Of a stretch of 64,000 nucleotides of DNA, positions 26,664 to 35,025 are shown piece after piece. How positions within the stretch are numbered: position 1 is the first letter of the stretch; the number at the start of each line of letters is the position of its first letter. The position numbers and the translations under genes were made by a program. The DNA is from UPXZ01 sp964498765 (GTDB lineage Bacteria > Bacteroidota > Bacteroidia > Bacteroidales > Paludibacteraceae), in the NCBI GenBank assembly GCA_964498765.1, contig CAZCIU010000004.1, positions 1 to 64,000 on the forward strand, written 5' to 3'. The notes beneath the pieces were generated by a model. The model ran no database searches. It was not told the DNA's origin and saw only the letters and a list, made by a program, of their open reading frames with translations.

Positions 26664-28484
26664 ATGAAGCAAAGTCACAAACCACAACTTTGGCTTCGAT
26701 TGTTTAACAGTTTTGTGCTGTTAGCAATTATTGTATCTGTTTTTTCATGCAAAAAAACGGATGCTGATATTACTGAGCCAGTTTCTCAGGCAATCGACAT
26801 GTTCTATTTTGAGAACTATAACGACAGCGTTTTAGCTCTTTTGGATTATCCTGCTTTCTTAAATTCTCCTTCCAGTTCAAATAAAGACCTGAAAATCATC
26901 TTTTCTGCTGCCGCTTTAAATGAAAAAGGCTTTTCTGACAGCGCTCGTACGCTACTCAACACCGTTGCAACTCCAATTAAAAATGCGAAAATCAATTATT
27001 ACTACCAAAGTATCGACGGACAGATAGATTATCGTCAAAATAATTTTGATTCATCCTACGAAAAATTTCTTTTGGTGAATACGCTCGAAGTGCAGGATGT
27101 AAGAGCGTTGGCATTGAATGAACGTATGATTGGGCGAATTATGAAACTTTTCACCGATTATAAAAGTTCCATCAATTGGTTTTTGCTTTCCAAACAGCAT
27201 TTTGAAGAAGCTGGATTGGAAAAAAGTGCCGCTATAACGAATAAATTTTTAGGAAGTTCTTGTATTAAATCGCATCTTTTTAATGAAGCAACCGAGTATT
27301 TATTAGATGCAAAAGATACGTTTAAAAAATTTCAGGATAAAGACGAGCTTTTCTATGTGTATATCGTTTTAATCGATTTGTATGTGCAGCAACATAAGCT
27401 CGATAGCGCTACCATGTACGTTCAGCAAGCATCTGAGGAGTTGAATTTAAGGAATGATAAGCGCATGCTTTCCAATGTGTATAACAATTTGGGAGAAATT
27501 GAATTGATGCGAAAAAACTTTCCGAAGTCGCTTGAAATGTTTCAAAAGACACTGGATTTAGGCGATAATTATTATTCCGCTCCGCAAAAACAGCAGTTTG
27601 CGCATTACTGCCGAGGTAAAATCTATAATATGCTCGGACAAACTGAAAATGCCAACGATGAACTTCAAAAAGCCTTGGTGCTTTTGGGGAATTCTCAGGA
27701 TGGATTGAAATTTGAAGTTTACAAGGAAATTGCAAAGGTCAATTCGACTAAAAATACCTTGGTAACCAATGCGATGATTGATTCTACGGTATTTTTTGCT
27801 AAGAAATATTACAATTCTCAGAGCGTCAATATCGTGAATTCGCTTATGACTCAGAGCGAACTTGAAATTGTGAAAAATAATGTTAACAATATGATTCAGC
27901 AGCGTAAAAAAGCCATTACATACACAATTATTGGATTGATTGTTTTGCTGGGAATTATTTTTATTTTGCTGAGAAGTTGGAGGATAAAAAACGAAAATAA
28001 CAAAATGCTGCACGAAATGGCACAAAAAAATCTTCGCCTGCTTCAGGAAGAAAGAAAACTCAAAAAAGTCATTCAAGATAGTAATATTTGCTTGAAATCG
28101 AATAAGAAAACTCCGACTGATGAAGAGCGTTCTCGCTTGATATTCAGTGATTTGATTGACTGGTTGGAAAAAGATCAGAATTATATGCGGAATGATTTGA
28201 ACCTGGATATTGTTTCCAAAGAAATCGGAACAAATAGGGATTATTTGTCGCGTGCCATCAATGATCAGGAAATTCGCTTCCCGGACTTGATTAATAAATA
28301 CCGCATCAACGAAGCTATCAGCATTCTGTCCGACAAAGACGACAAACGCAGCAGATTTAATCTGCAGGTAATTGCTTCCGAAATCGGATTTAATTCCTAC
28401 TCTGTTTTTGTTGACGCGTTTCGTAAGCAAACCAGCATGACGCCGGTTCAGTTTAGAGACCGCGTATTTCATGTAGAAAACTAA
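26664..28484 (+). CDS. Membrane-anchored TPR protein with AraC-type DNA-binding domain
   Basis: A protein of 606 residues. An N-terminal hydrophobic segment ends in a possible lipobox (IVSVFSCKK). TPR repeats follow (about 40-390, for example NVYNNLGEIELMRKNFPKSL), then a transmembrane helix (TYTIIGLIVLLGIIFILLRS), a coiled coil and an AraC/XylS helix-turn-helix pair at the C-terminus (LDIVSKEIGTNRDYLSRAI and LQVIASEIGFNSYSVFVDAF). Such Bacteroidetes regulators are proposed to sense periplasmic signals and bind DNA at the membrane. Start ATG 26664 is preferred over a TTG at 26628. Targets are unknown; the divergent kinase gene is a candidate. Confidence 0.88.
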   Translation: MKQSHKPQLWLRLFNSFVLLAIIVSVFSCKKTDADITEPVSQAIDMFYFENYNDSVLALLDYPAFLNSPSSSNKDLKIIFSAAALNEKGFSDSARTLLNTVATPIKNAKINYYYQSIDGQIDYRQNNFDSSYEKFLLVNTLEVQDVRALALNERMIGRIMKLFTDYKSSINWFLLSKQHFEEAGLEKSAAITNKFLGSSCIKSHLFNEATEYLLDAKDTFKKFQDKDELFYVYIVLIDLYVQQHKLDSATMYVQQASEELNLRNDKRMLSNVYNNLGEIELMRKNFPKSLEMFQKTLDLGDNYYSAPQKQQFAHYCRGKIYNMLGQTENANDELQKALVLLGNSQDGLKFEVYKEIAKVNSTKNTLVTNAMIDSTVFFAKKYYNSQSVNIVNSLMTQSELEIVKNNVNNMIQQRKKAITYTIIGLIVLLGIIFILLRSWRIKNENNKMLHEMAQKNLRLLQEERKLKKVIQDSNICLKSNKKTPTDEERSRLIFSDLIDWLEKDQNYMRNDLNLDIVSKEIGTNRDYLSRAINDQEIRFPDLINKYRINEAISILSDKDDKRSRFNLQVIASEIGFNSYSVFVDAFRKQTSMTPVQFRDRVFHVEN

Positions 28485-28585
28485 TTCCCAACTTTTACAT
28501 ACTAATTTTGCAGTTGAATTTTTCAGAAAATAAAAAATTTAGCCTGAATTTGCTTTTTCCATAGAATTCATTCTCAAAAATCTTG

Positions 28586-28593
28586 TATCTTTG
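28586..28593 (+). promoter_or_regulatory. -7 box for clpP
   Basis: TATCTTTG matches TAnnTTTG, about 100 bases before the clpP ATG. A -33 TTTG at proper spacing is not evident. Confidence 0.5.
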
Positions 28594-28693
28594 TTATTCT
28601 TGTGTTTAGCCGATTAATATTTGTCTGCCAAATTGACATATTGAAAAGAATTGGCTCGATATTCGTAAATAAAACTGCAAACAATTAAATTTT

Positions 28694-29380
28694 ATGACAA
28701 TGATGGATAAGAATAATGATTTTAGAAAATATGCGACCAAGCATTTAGGAATGAATGGTTTGGCGCTGGATCAATATGCTCAAATAACTGACAGTTACAT
28801 TTCGCCTTCTATTTTGGAAGAGCGTCAGTTGAACGTAACTCAAATGGACGTTTTTTCACGTCTGATGATGGACAGAATTATCTTTATGGGTACGCAGGTG
28901 AACGATTACGCTGCCAATGTAATTCAAGCTCAGTTGCTTTACCTGGATTCTTCAGATCCGGGCAAAGATATTTCTTTGTATCTGAATACTCCGGGCGGTT
29001 CTGTGTATGCAGGATTGGGAATTTATGACACTATGCAGTTTATCAGCAGCGACGTGGCAACTATTTGTACCGGAATGGCAGCTTCTATGGGAGCGGTTTT
29101 GCTTGTTGCAGGAACAAAAGGTAAACGTTCCGCTTTGAAACACTCTCGCATCATGATTCACCAGCCAAGCGGTGGCGCACAAGGTGTAGCTGCAGATATG
29201 GAAATCAACCTGCGTGAAATGTTGAAACTGAAAAAAGAATTGTATCAAATCATTGCCGACCATTCCGGAAAAACTTACGAGCAAATTGAGAAAGATTCCG
29301 ACCGCGATTTCTGGATGACTTCGCAAGAAGCAATGGATTACGGAATGATTGATAGAGTATTGATTAAAGAGAAAAAATAA
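28694..29380 (+). CDS. clpP: ATP-dependent Clp protease proteolytic subunit
   Basis: A serine protease of 228 residues forming the tetradecameric chamber used with ClpX. The catalytic Ser131 is in GMAASMGAVLL and His156 in RIMIHQPSGGAQG; a DSDRDFWMTSQEAMDYG segment carries the acidic member. An N-terminal extension of about 35 residues precedes the core. ATGs at 28700 and 28703 are alternative starts. clpX follows 88 bases on, as in most bacteria. Confidence 0.97.
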   Translation: MTMMDKNNDFRKYATKHLGMNGLALDQYAQITDSYISPSILEERQLNVTQMDVFSRLMMDRIIFMGTQVNDYAANVIQAQLLYLDSSDPGKDISLYLNTPGGSVYAGLGIYDTMQFISSDVATICTGMAASMGAVLLVAGTKGKRSALKHSRIMIHQPSGGAQGVAADMEINLREMLKLKKELYQIIADHSGKTYEQIEKDSDRDFWMTSQEAMDYGMIDRVLIKEKK

Positions 29381-29398
29381 TAAGCCTATATAATAATG

Positions 29399-29456
29399 TG
29401 CCAATATGCCAATTCATCTGATTTTATTGGCGCATTGGCATATTTACGCATTGGCA
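29399..29456 (+). repeat. Inverted repeat between clpP and clpX
   Basis: TGCCAATATGCCAAT (29399-29413) pairs with ATTGGCGCATTGGCA (29426-29440), 15 base pairs with one mismatch and one wobble. A further copy of CGCATTGGCA follows at 29447-29456, just 12 bases before the clpX ATG, and could compete for the left arm. No T-run follows, so it is not a simple terminator. Confidence 0.6.
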
Positions 29457-29468
29457 AATTAAATTAAT

Positions 29469-30698
29469 ATGGCAAAAAACTCAAAACACTGTAATTTCTG
29501 CGGAAGACCTGAATCACAAGCAGGTTTATTAATTATGGGAATCGACAATTCTCACATCTGTGATGAATGTGCCGTACAGGCTGCTGACATTGTCAAAGAA
29601 ACCAAAGTCAATGTAGCTGCTCCAAAACTGGACAAATCGAAAACTCCCAAACCGAAAGAAATTAAAGCATTTTTGGACCAATATGTAATAGGGCAGGACG
29701 AAGCCAAAAAGTTCCTTTCTGTGGCTGTTTACAATCACTATAAACGATTGATGCAGGAAAAGCACGAAGATGATGTGGAGATTGAAAAATCCAACATTGT
29801 GATGGTAGGATACACCGGAACCGGGAAAACTTTGTTAGCGAAAACCATCGCTAAAAAGCTGGATGTGCCTTTTACCATCGTTGATGCTACTGTGCTGACC
29901 GAAGCCGGATATGTGGGTGAGGATATTGAAAGCATTATCACACGTTTGCTTCAAGTGGCTGATTACAATGTGAAAGCTGCTGAAAGAGGCATTGTTTTCA
30001 TTGATGAAATTGACAAAATAGCCAGAAAAGGCGATAATCCGAGCATTACACGCGATGTGAGCGGCGAAGGCGTGCAGCAAGGTTTGCTGAAACTGCTGGA
30101 AGGCTCAGTTATCAATGTGGCACCACAAGGCGGACGCAAGCATCCGGAGCAAAAATTTGTAGAAGTAAATACGCAAAATATTCTGTTCATTTGCGGTGGT
30201 GCTTTTGATGGGATTGAGAAAAAAATTGCTCAGCGACTGAATACTCGCGTTGTGGGTTACGGAGCATCCATCGAAACTGAAAATATTGATAGAAAAAATA
30301 TGCTTCAGTATATTGCACCGCAAGATTTGAAATCGTTTGGATTGATTCCGGAAATTATCGGTCGATTACCGATTTTGACGTATCTCGAACCGCTTGACAG
30401 AGATGCATTGCGCAATATTTTGACCGAACCAAAAAATTCGATTATCAAGCAATACAAAAAACTTTTCAAGATGGACAACATCGAATTGGTGTTTGAGCCG
30501 GAAGTTTTGGAGTATATTGTGGATAAAGCCATCGAATTCAAACTGGGTGCTCGCGGACTTCGCTCCATTACCGAAACGATAATGATGGATGCAATGTACG
30601 AAATGCCTTCCAAAAAGACAAGCGAATACGTGGTTACATTAGATTATGCACACTCCAAACTGGACAGAATGAACGCTCAAAGGCTTAGAATTGCATAA
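29469..30698 (+). CDS. clpX: ATP-dependent Clp protease ATP-binding subunit
   Basis: An AAA+ unfoldase of 409 residues. The N-terminal zinc-binding domain has four cysteines (CNFCGRP and CDECAVQ). The AAA+ domain has Walker A GYTGTGKTLLAKTIAK, Walker B IVFIDEIDKIA and the pore loop region GYVGED. The C-terminal small domain contains GARGLRSITE. It delivers substrates to ClpP encoded upstream. Length and motifs are normal. Confidence 0.97.
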   Translation: MAKNSKHCNFCGRPESQAGLLIMGIDNSHICDECAVQAADIVKETKVNVAAPKLDKSKTPKPKEIKAFLDQYVIGQDEAKKFLSVAVYNHYKRLMQEKHEDDVEIEKSNIVMVGYTGTGKTLLAKTIAKKLDVPFTIVDATVLTEAGYVGEDIESIITRLLQVADYNVKAAERGIVFIDEIDKIARKGDNPSITRDVSGEGVQQGLLKLLEGSVINVAPQGGRKHPEQKFVEVNTQNILFICGGAFDGIEKKIAQRLNTRVVGYGASIETENIDRKNMLQYIAPQDLKSFGLIPEIIGRLPILTYLEPLDRDALRNILTEPKNSIIKQYKKLFKMDNIELVFEPEVLEYIVDKAIEFKLGARGLRSITETIMMDAMYEMPSKKTSEYVVTLDYAHSKLDRMNAQRLRIA

Positions 30699-30740
30699 TA
30701 ATTCATAATAATATTGAAATCGATTTTTTCAAAAAACTAT

Positions 30741-30788
30741 AAATCAGGGGCTTATTATTTTTTTTAATAATCACCCTGATTTTTTTTG
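30741..30788 (+). terminator. Terminator of clpPX
   Basis: AAATCAGGG at 30741 pairs with CCCTGATTT at 30774-30782, with an inner ATTATT/AATAAT helix, and is followed by a run of Ts. It stands 42 bases after the clpX stop. Confidence 0.75.
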
Positions 30789-30796
30789 TGATTGTC

Positions 30797-30827
30797 TTTG
30801 ATAATCAAAAATCTGTTTATACTTTTG
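30797..30827 (+). promoter_or_regulatory. Full Bacteroidota promoter of recQ
   Basis: TTTG (30797-30800) and TACTTTTG (30820-30827) are 19 bases apart, an exact fit. The recQ ATG is at 30931, so the leader is about 97 bases. Confidence 0.6.
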
Positions 30828-30930
30828 CTAGAAACTGAAAGATATTAATATTTCAAAAAAGAGTAAATTATTTTGTTTTATTTAAAATTTACTGTAACTT
30901 CGTTTCTTTCATCAAAAGAAATAGATTAAA

Positions 30931-33117
30931 ATGGTAAGTCATTCTGATTTAACTGCGCAATTAAAAAAGTATTTTGGCTTTGATACGTTCAAAGGCAATC
31001 AGGAAGCCATTATATCTAATGTGCTCGACGGAAAAGATACTTTTGTATTGATGCCGACAGGAGGCGGAAAATCCTTATGTTATCAACTTCCATCTTTACT
31101 GATGGATGGAACGGCCATTGTCATATCGCCACTGATAGCTTTGATGAAGAATCAGGTGGACGCTATGCGTAATTTCAGCGAGGAAGACGGAATTGCTCAT
31201 TTTCTGAATTCATCGCTCACACGAGCTGCAGTAGAAGTTGTAAAAGAAGATTTATTAAAAGGTAAAACAAAATTACTCTACGTTGCTCCCGAATCGCTCA
31301 CAAAAGAGGAAAATATCGAATTGCTTCGGCAGGTGAAAATCTCTTTTTACGCGATTGATGAAGCACACTGTATTTCTGAATGGGGGCACGATTTCAGACC
31401 TGAATATCGCCGTATTAGGCCGATAATCAACGAGATCGGAGCTGCACCCATCATTGCACTTACGGCTACAGCCACTCCCAAAGTGCAGAATGACATACAG
31501 AAAAACCTGAACATGCTTGATGCGAAAGTTTTCAAATCATCGTTTAACCGACCGAATTTATATTACGAAGTTCGCTCTAAAAACAAAGATGTAGAAAAAG
31601 AAATCATCAAGTACATCCGCTCAAGACCCGGAAAGTCAGGAATAATTTATTGTCTCAGTCGCAAAAAAGTAGAAGAACTTGCAGAAACATTGCAAGTGAA
31701 TGGAATTTCTGCTTTGGCGTATCACGCAGGAATGGAAGCCGGCGTTCGCACGGATAATCAGGATAAATTCCTGATGGAAAAAGTGGATGTGATAGTGGCA
31801 ACTATTGCATTCGGAATGGGAATTGACAAGCCGGATGTGCGTTACGTAATCCATTATGACATCCCCAAAAGTCTGGAAGGATACTATCAGGAAACCGGAC
31901 GTGGTGGTCGTGATGGCGGAGAAGGCGAGTGCATTACATTTTATTCCTACAAAGATTTAGACAAACTGCGCAAGTTTATGCAAGGCAAACTCATTGCTGA
32001 GCAAGAAATTGGAAATCAGCTTTTGCTTGAAACTCAGGCTTATGCAGAATCGGCAGTTTGCAGAAGAAAATTATTATTACACTATTTTGGAGAAGAATAC
32101 ACAAAAGATAATTGTGGAAGTTGCGATAATTGTATGAAACCAAAGAAATTTATTGATGGTCAGGAATTTTTGGTCCTGATTTTAGAAACAATTCAACAGT
32201 TAAAAGAAAAATTCAAAGCTGATCATATCGTTGATATCCTTAAAGGAAATGAAACATCGGATATCACGTCTTATCAGCACGACGAGTTAGAAAACTACGG
32301 CACAGCTGCCGATGAAGATGAAAAAGTACTACACGCTGTCATTCGCCAAGCAATGATTGCCGGATATATTAATAAGGATATTGAAACTTACGGCGTGCTG
32401 AAACTGACTGCTGCCGGAAAAGCTTATCTGAAAAAACCAGTTGCTTTCCCGATTGTAAAAGATACCGAATTTGACGATGATGAGGAAGAAGCAAGCAGCA
32501 GAAGTGTGGGTGGAACCAGCGCAGCGGATGATGTGCTTTTTTCCATGCTGAAAGATTTAAGAAAAAAACTATCCAAAAAACTTGAATTGCCTCCGTTTGT
32601 GATTTTCCAAGATCCATCATTGGAGGCAATGGCTACGACCTATCCGGTTACGCAGGAAGAGTTACAGAATATCCCGGGCGTAGGTGCCGGAAAAGCAAAA
32701 CGCTACGGTGAAGAATTCCTAAAAGTAATCAAAGAACATGTAAAAGAGAACGAAATTATTCGTCCTGAAGATTTACGCGTTCGTACAGTTGCTAAGAAAT
32801 CACAGCTGAAAGTGTCTATTATTCAGGCAATTGACAGAAAAATTGCATTGGATGATCTTGCGCTTTCTAAAGGCTTGGACATTAACGAAATGCTGGAAGA
32901 GCTCGAAGCAATCGTATATTCCGGAACGAAAATTAATATCAACTACTTCCTGGATGAAGTGATGGAGCCGGATAAAGTGGACGAAATTTTTGATTATTTC
33001 AGCACAGCAGAAACAGACAAACTCAGCGCAGCAATTGAAGAATTAGGTGAAGACGACTTTACTGAAACTGAAATTCGCCTTGTTCGGATTAAATTCTTGT
33101 CTGAAGTGGGTAATTAG
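30931..33117 (+). CDS. recQ: ATP-dependent DNA helicase RecQ
   Basis: A 3'-5' helicase of 728 residues used in recombination and repair. The core has MPTGGGKSLCYQLP (Walker A), YAIDEAHCISEWGHDFRPEY (motif II and aromatic loop) and GYYQETGRGGRDGG (motif VI). The zinc-binding region has cysteines in AVCRRKLLLHYFGE and NCGSCDNC. A winged-helix RQC domain follows, then an HRDC domain (about 545-620), and an extra C-terminal helical region of about 110 residues that many Bacteroidetes RecQ proteins share. The downstream lipoprotein lies 54 bases away. Confidence 0.96.
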   Translation: MVSHSDLTAQLKKYFGFDTFKGNQEAIISNVLDGKDTFVLMPTGGGKSLCYQLPSLLMDGTAIVISPLIALMKNQVDAMRNFSEEDGIAHFLNSSLTRAAVEVVKEDLLKGKTKLLYVAPESLTKEENIELLRQVKISFYAIDEAHCISEWGHDFRPEYRRIRPIINEIGAAPIIALTATATPKVQNDIQKNLNMLDAKVFKSSFNRPNLYYEVRSKNKDVEKEIIKYIRSRPGKSGIIYCLSRKKVEELAETLQVNGISALAYHAGMEAGVRTDNQDKFLMEKVDVIVATIAFGMGIDKPDVRYVIHYDIPKSLEGYYQETGRGGRDGGEGECITFYSYKDLDKLRKFMQGKLIAEQEIGNQLLLETQAYAESAVCRRKLLLHYFGEEYTKDNCGSCDNCMKPKKFIDGQEFLVLILETIQQLKEKFKADHIVDILKGNETSDITSYQHDELENYGTAADEDEKVLHAVIRQAMIAGYINKDIETYGVLKLTAAGKAYLKKPVAFPIVKDTEFDDDEEEASSRSVGGTSAADDVLFSMLKDLRKKLSKKLELPPFVIFQDPSLEAMATTYPVTQEELQNIPGVGAGKAKRYGEEFLKVIKEHVKENEIIRPEDLRVRTVAKKSQLKVSIIQAIDRKIALDDLALSKGLDINEMLEELEAIVYSGTKININYFLDEVMEPDKVDEIFDYFSTAETDKLSAAIEELGEDDFTETEIRLVRIKFLSEVGN

Positions 33118-33171
33118 AATTTTACTGAAAAATTTCAGCCTTAAATACATTATTAACAAAAACATAATCAA

Positions 33172-33672
33172 ATGAAGAACTACGTATTTTTTATTTTAGC
33201 AGCCTTTTTGCTAAATTCTTGCATGCAAAAGCCGGAGACAACTGAGCAAACAACAATGGATCACAGCGCAATGAGCCAGGAAGAAATGATGGCACATGGT
33301 GGTACAAGTGACAGTGTGAGAGATGGAGTTTTTATTCACATTACCGAAAGTTACAACGACCCTCACAAAGTGCTTATGCCGCTGAAAATGGCTGTAATGA
33401 TGGCAAATGACAAAGACGTACTGATTTACAACGATATAAAATCGGTAGAACTCTATGTGAAAGGCGCTAAAAACTTGGAATACAATGATTACGAAACACT
33501 TCAGACTTATGTAAAACAACTTGCTGAGAAAAATGTAGGTGTTTATGTTTGCCCAACTTGCTTGAAATTAGCTGGTTTCAAAGAAGAAGATTTGATGGAT
33601 GGCGTGAAAATAGCTCAAAAAGATAAATTCTTTAACTTTACAAAAGGAAGAATTATAACTTTGGATTATTAA
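33172..33672 (+). CDS. DsrE-like lipoprotein with Met/His-rich linker
   Basis: A lipoprotein of 166 residues (LLNSC lipobox, Cys17). Residues about 26-45 form a Met/His-rich linker (MDHSAMSQEEMMAHGG) of the kind that binds Cu or other soft metals. The rest fits the DsrE/DsrF-like fold: HKVLMPLKMAVMMANDKDVLIYND and the paired cysteines VYVCPTCLKLAG. DsrE-like proteins handle sulfur or redox groups, but the role of secreted lipoprotein forms is unknown. It neighbours the heme-copper oxidase genes, so copper handling is possible (inference). Confidence 0.7.
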   Translation: MKNYVFFILAAFLLNSCMQKPETTEQTTMDHSAMSQEEMMAHGGTSDSVRDGVFIHITESYNDPHKVLMPLKMAVMMANDKDVLIYNDIKSVELYVKGAKNLEYNDYETLQTYVKQLAEKNVGVYVCPTCLKLAGFKEEDLMDGVKIAQKDKFFNFTKGRIITLDY

Positions 33673-33695
33673 TTTCGTCGAAATGATATTTACGC

Positions 33696-33726
33696 AAAAA
33701 GCTCTCGAATTTCGAGAGCTTTTTTG
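33696..33726. terminator. Bidirectional terminator
   Basis: AAAAAGCTCTCGAA and TTCGAGAGCTTTTTT form a near-perfect palindrome with T-runs on both strands. It lies between the convergent lipoprotein and heme O synthase genes. Confidence 0.8.
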
Positions 33727-33745
33727 TTGATTTTGAGATTATTAT

Positions 33746-34615
33746 CTATAGTAATGGGTCAATTACCATTGAAATGATTATTGCCAGCAAAATCATATTC
33801 AGAAGCATAAAATAGCGGAAAGAGTTGAATTTTTCTTCTGATTTTTTCAGCAGTTGGGAGAAAATTGCAACTAAGTAAACTGCTAATGCTATGATAAGAA
33901 TCTTGAAGAAAATCGTTTGGAATAAACCTACGACAACGAGTAATACAATATTTACTGAAGTTGCTACAATCCACACGAAAGTAACTCGTTTTATCTGAGT
34001 ATTATTCAGGATTTTATTAATTGTCGGGAAACCTGCGGCATTGTAATCATCGCCATATTTGAGCATAAGCAGCCAAAAATGCGGAACTTGAGACATGAAA
34101 AAGAAAAACGCCAGCACATACAATTCAGGCACCAAAAGTGAAGCACCACCTACAACCCAACCGACCATTGGGGGAATTGCTCCAATCACACTTCCGGGAA
34201 TTACGGCGAAAGGCGATACTTTTTTGAAAGGAGTGTAAATAACGTTGTACCATACAAAAGCCATAAATCCAAGCACTGCGGCTGTGAAACCTCCGCCAAG
34301 ATAAACTAAAATAGTTCCGACAATAATCTCCAATAATGCCAAAATCAACACGGTCGTCGGTTTAATTCTGCCGGAAGGGATCGGACGTTTTCGAGTTCGC
34401 TCCATGACAGCATCTTTATCGCGCTCCTGATACTCATTAAAAGCAGCTGCACCTGAAGAAAGCAGGAAAATTCCAATCAAAGGAAGAATTATTCGGCTGT
34501 CGATAGTGCCGGCGGCTAAGGTAAATCCTGCCAAAGTGGTCAATGTGACAGAAAATGTAATTCGGAATTTATGCAGTTCGAAAATTAAGCCGAAAATATT
34601 TTTAAATTTCTCCAT
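33746..34615 (-). CDS. cyoE: Protoheme IX farnesyltransferase (heme O synthase)
   Basis: A membrane UbiA-type prenyltransferase of 289 residues with about nine helices. It adds a farnesyl group to heme B to give heme O, required by bo3 oxidases. Signatures are SSGAAAFNEYQERDKDAVMERTRKRPIPSGR (first Asp-rich motif) and the second loop near LLMLKYGDDYNAAGFPTI. It is divergent from cyoABCD. It could also be named ctaB, but the neighbouring oxidase has no CuA site, which supports cyoE. Confidence 0.93.
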   Translation of the reverse strand: MEKFKNIFGLIFELHKFRITFSVTLTTLAGFTLAAGTIDSRIILPLIGIFLLSSGAAAFNEYQERDKDAVMERTRKRPIPSGRIKPTTVLILALLEIIVGTILVYLGGGFTAAVLGFMAFVWYNVIYTPFKKVSPFAVIPGSVIGAIPPMVGWVVGGASLLVPELYVLAFFFFMSQVPHFWLLMLKYGDDYNAAGFPTINKILNNTQIKRVTFVWIVATSVNIVLLVVVGLFQTIFFKILIIALAVYLVAIFSQLLKKSEEKFNSFRYFMLLNMILLAIIISMVIDPLL

Positions 34616-35025
34616 TTTTTTATTTTTCTAAATCCAAGAAAATCTCCTAATATCCGTGATTTGAGATATCTTCATCAGTTGGCAAAGATAGTAAAATTTC
34701 AAACCTTAATCATCTAAATTTTGGTGTCAAATCTAATTGTTTTAATAGAAACTTGACAAAGTAAATAGTCAAAATATCAGCGAATTAGTATAAAAAAAGA
34801 CTGCTTTTCATAACAAATATTTACACTTTTGAATTGTATGAAAAGCGACAAAAAGTAGTTGTTTTGCTTTATAAATTCTCGATATTTAGCCAAAATCTTA
34901 CCAATAAAACCAATAAAATCATTTTATGTTTACTAAAAATAATATCTTACAAAAAATTTGTAGGATTAGATTATTTATTTACATTTGTATTTGATTGAAA
35001 AACATTTAAAAAACGTTATCATTGT
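34616..35025. promoter_or_regulatory. Divergent promoter region of cyoE and cyoABCD
   Basis: A complete promoter for cyoABCD is present: TTTG (34957-34960), 19 bases, TACATTTG (34980-34987), 38 bases before the cyoA ATG. For cyoE, the minus strand has TATCTTTG (34690 to 34683). The inner 250 bases are AT-rich, with a pair of matching segments (CTTTTCATA at 34804-34812 and TATGAAAAG at 34837-34845) that could form a large hairpin or operator. Confidence 0.6.

Noticed and set aside
27558..28472. 304-codon open frame on the minus strand
   Set aside because: It is entirely antisense to the C-terminal half of the TPR-AraC gene, whose AraC motifs are unmistakable; long antisense frames are common where codon bias avoids stops.
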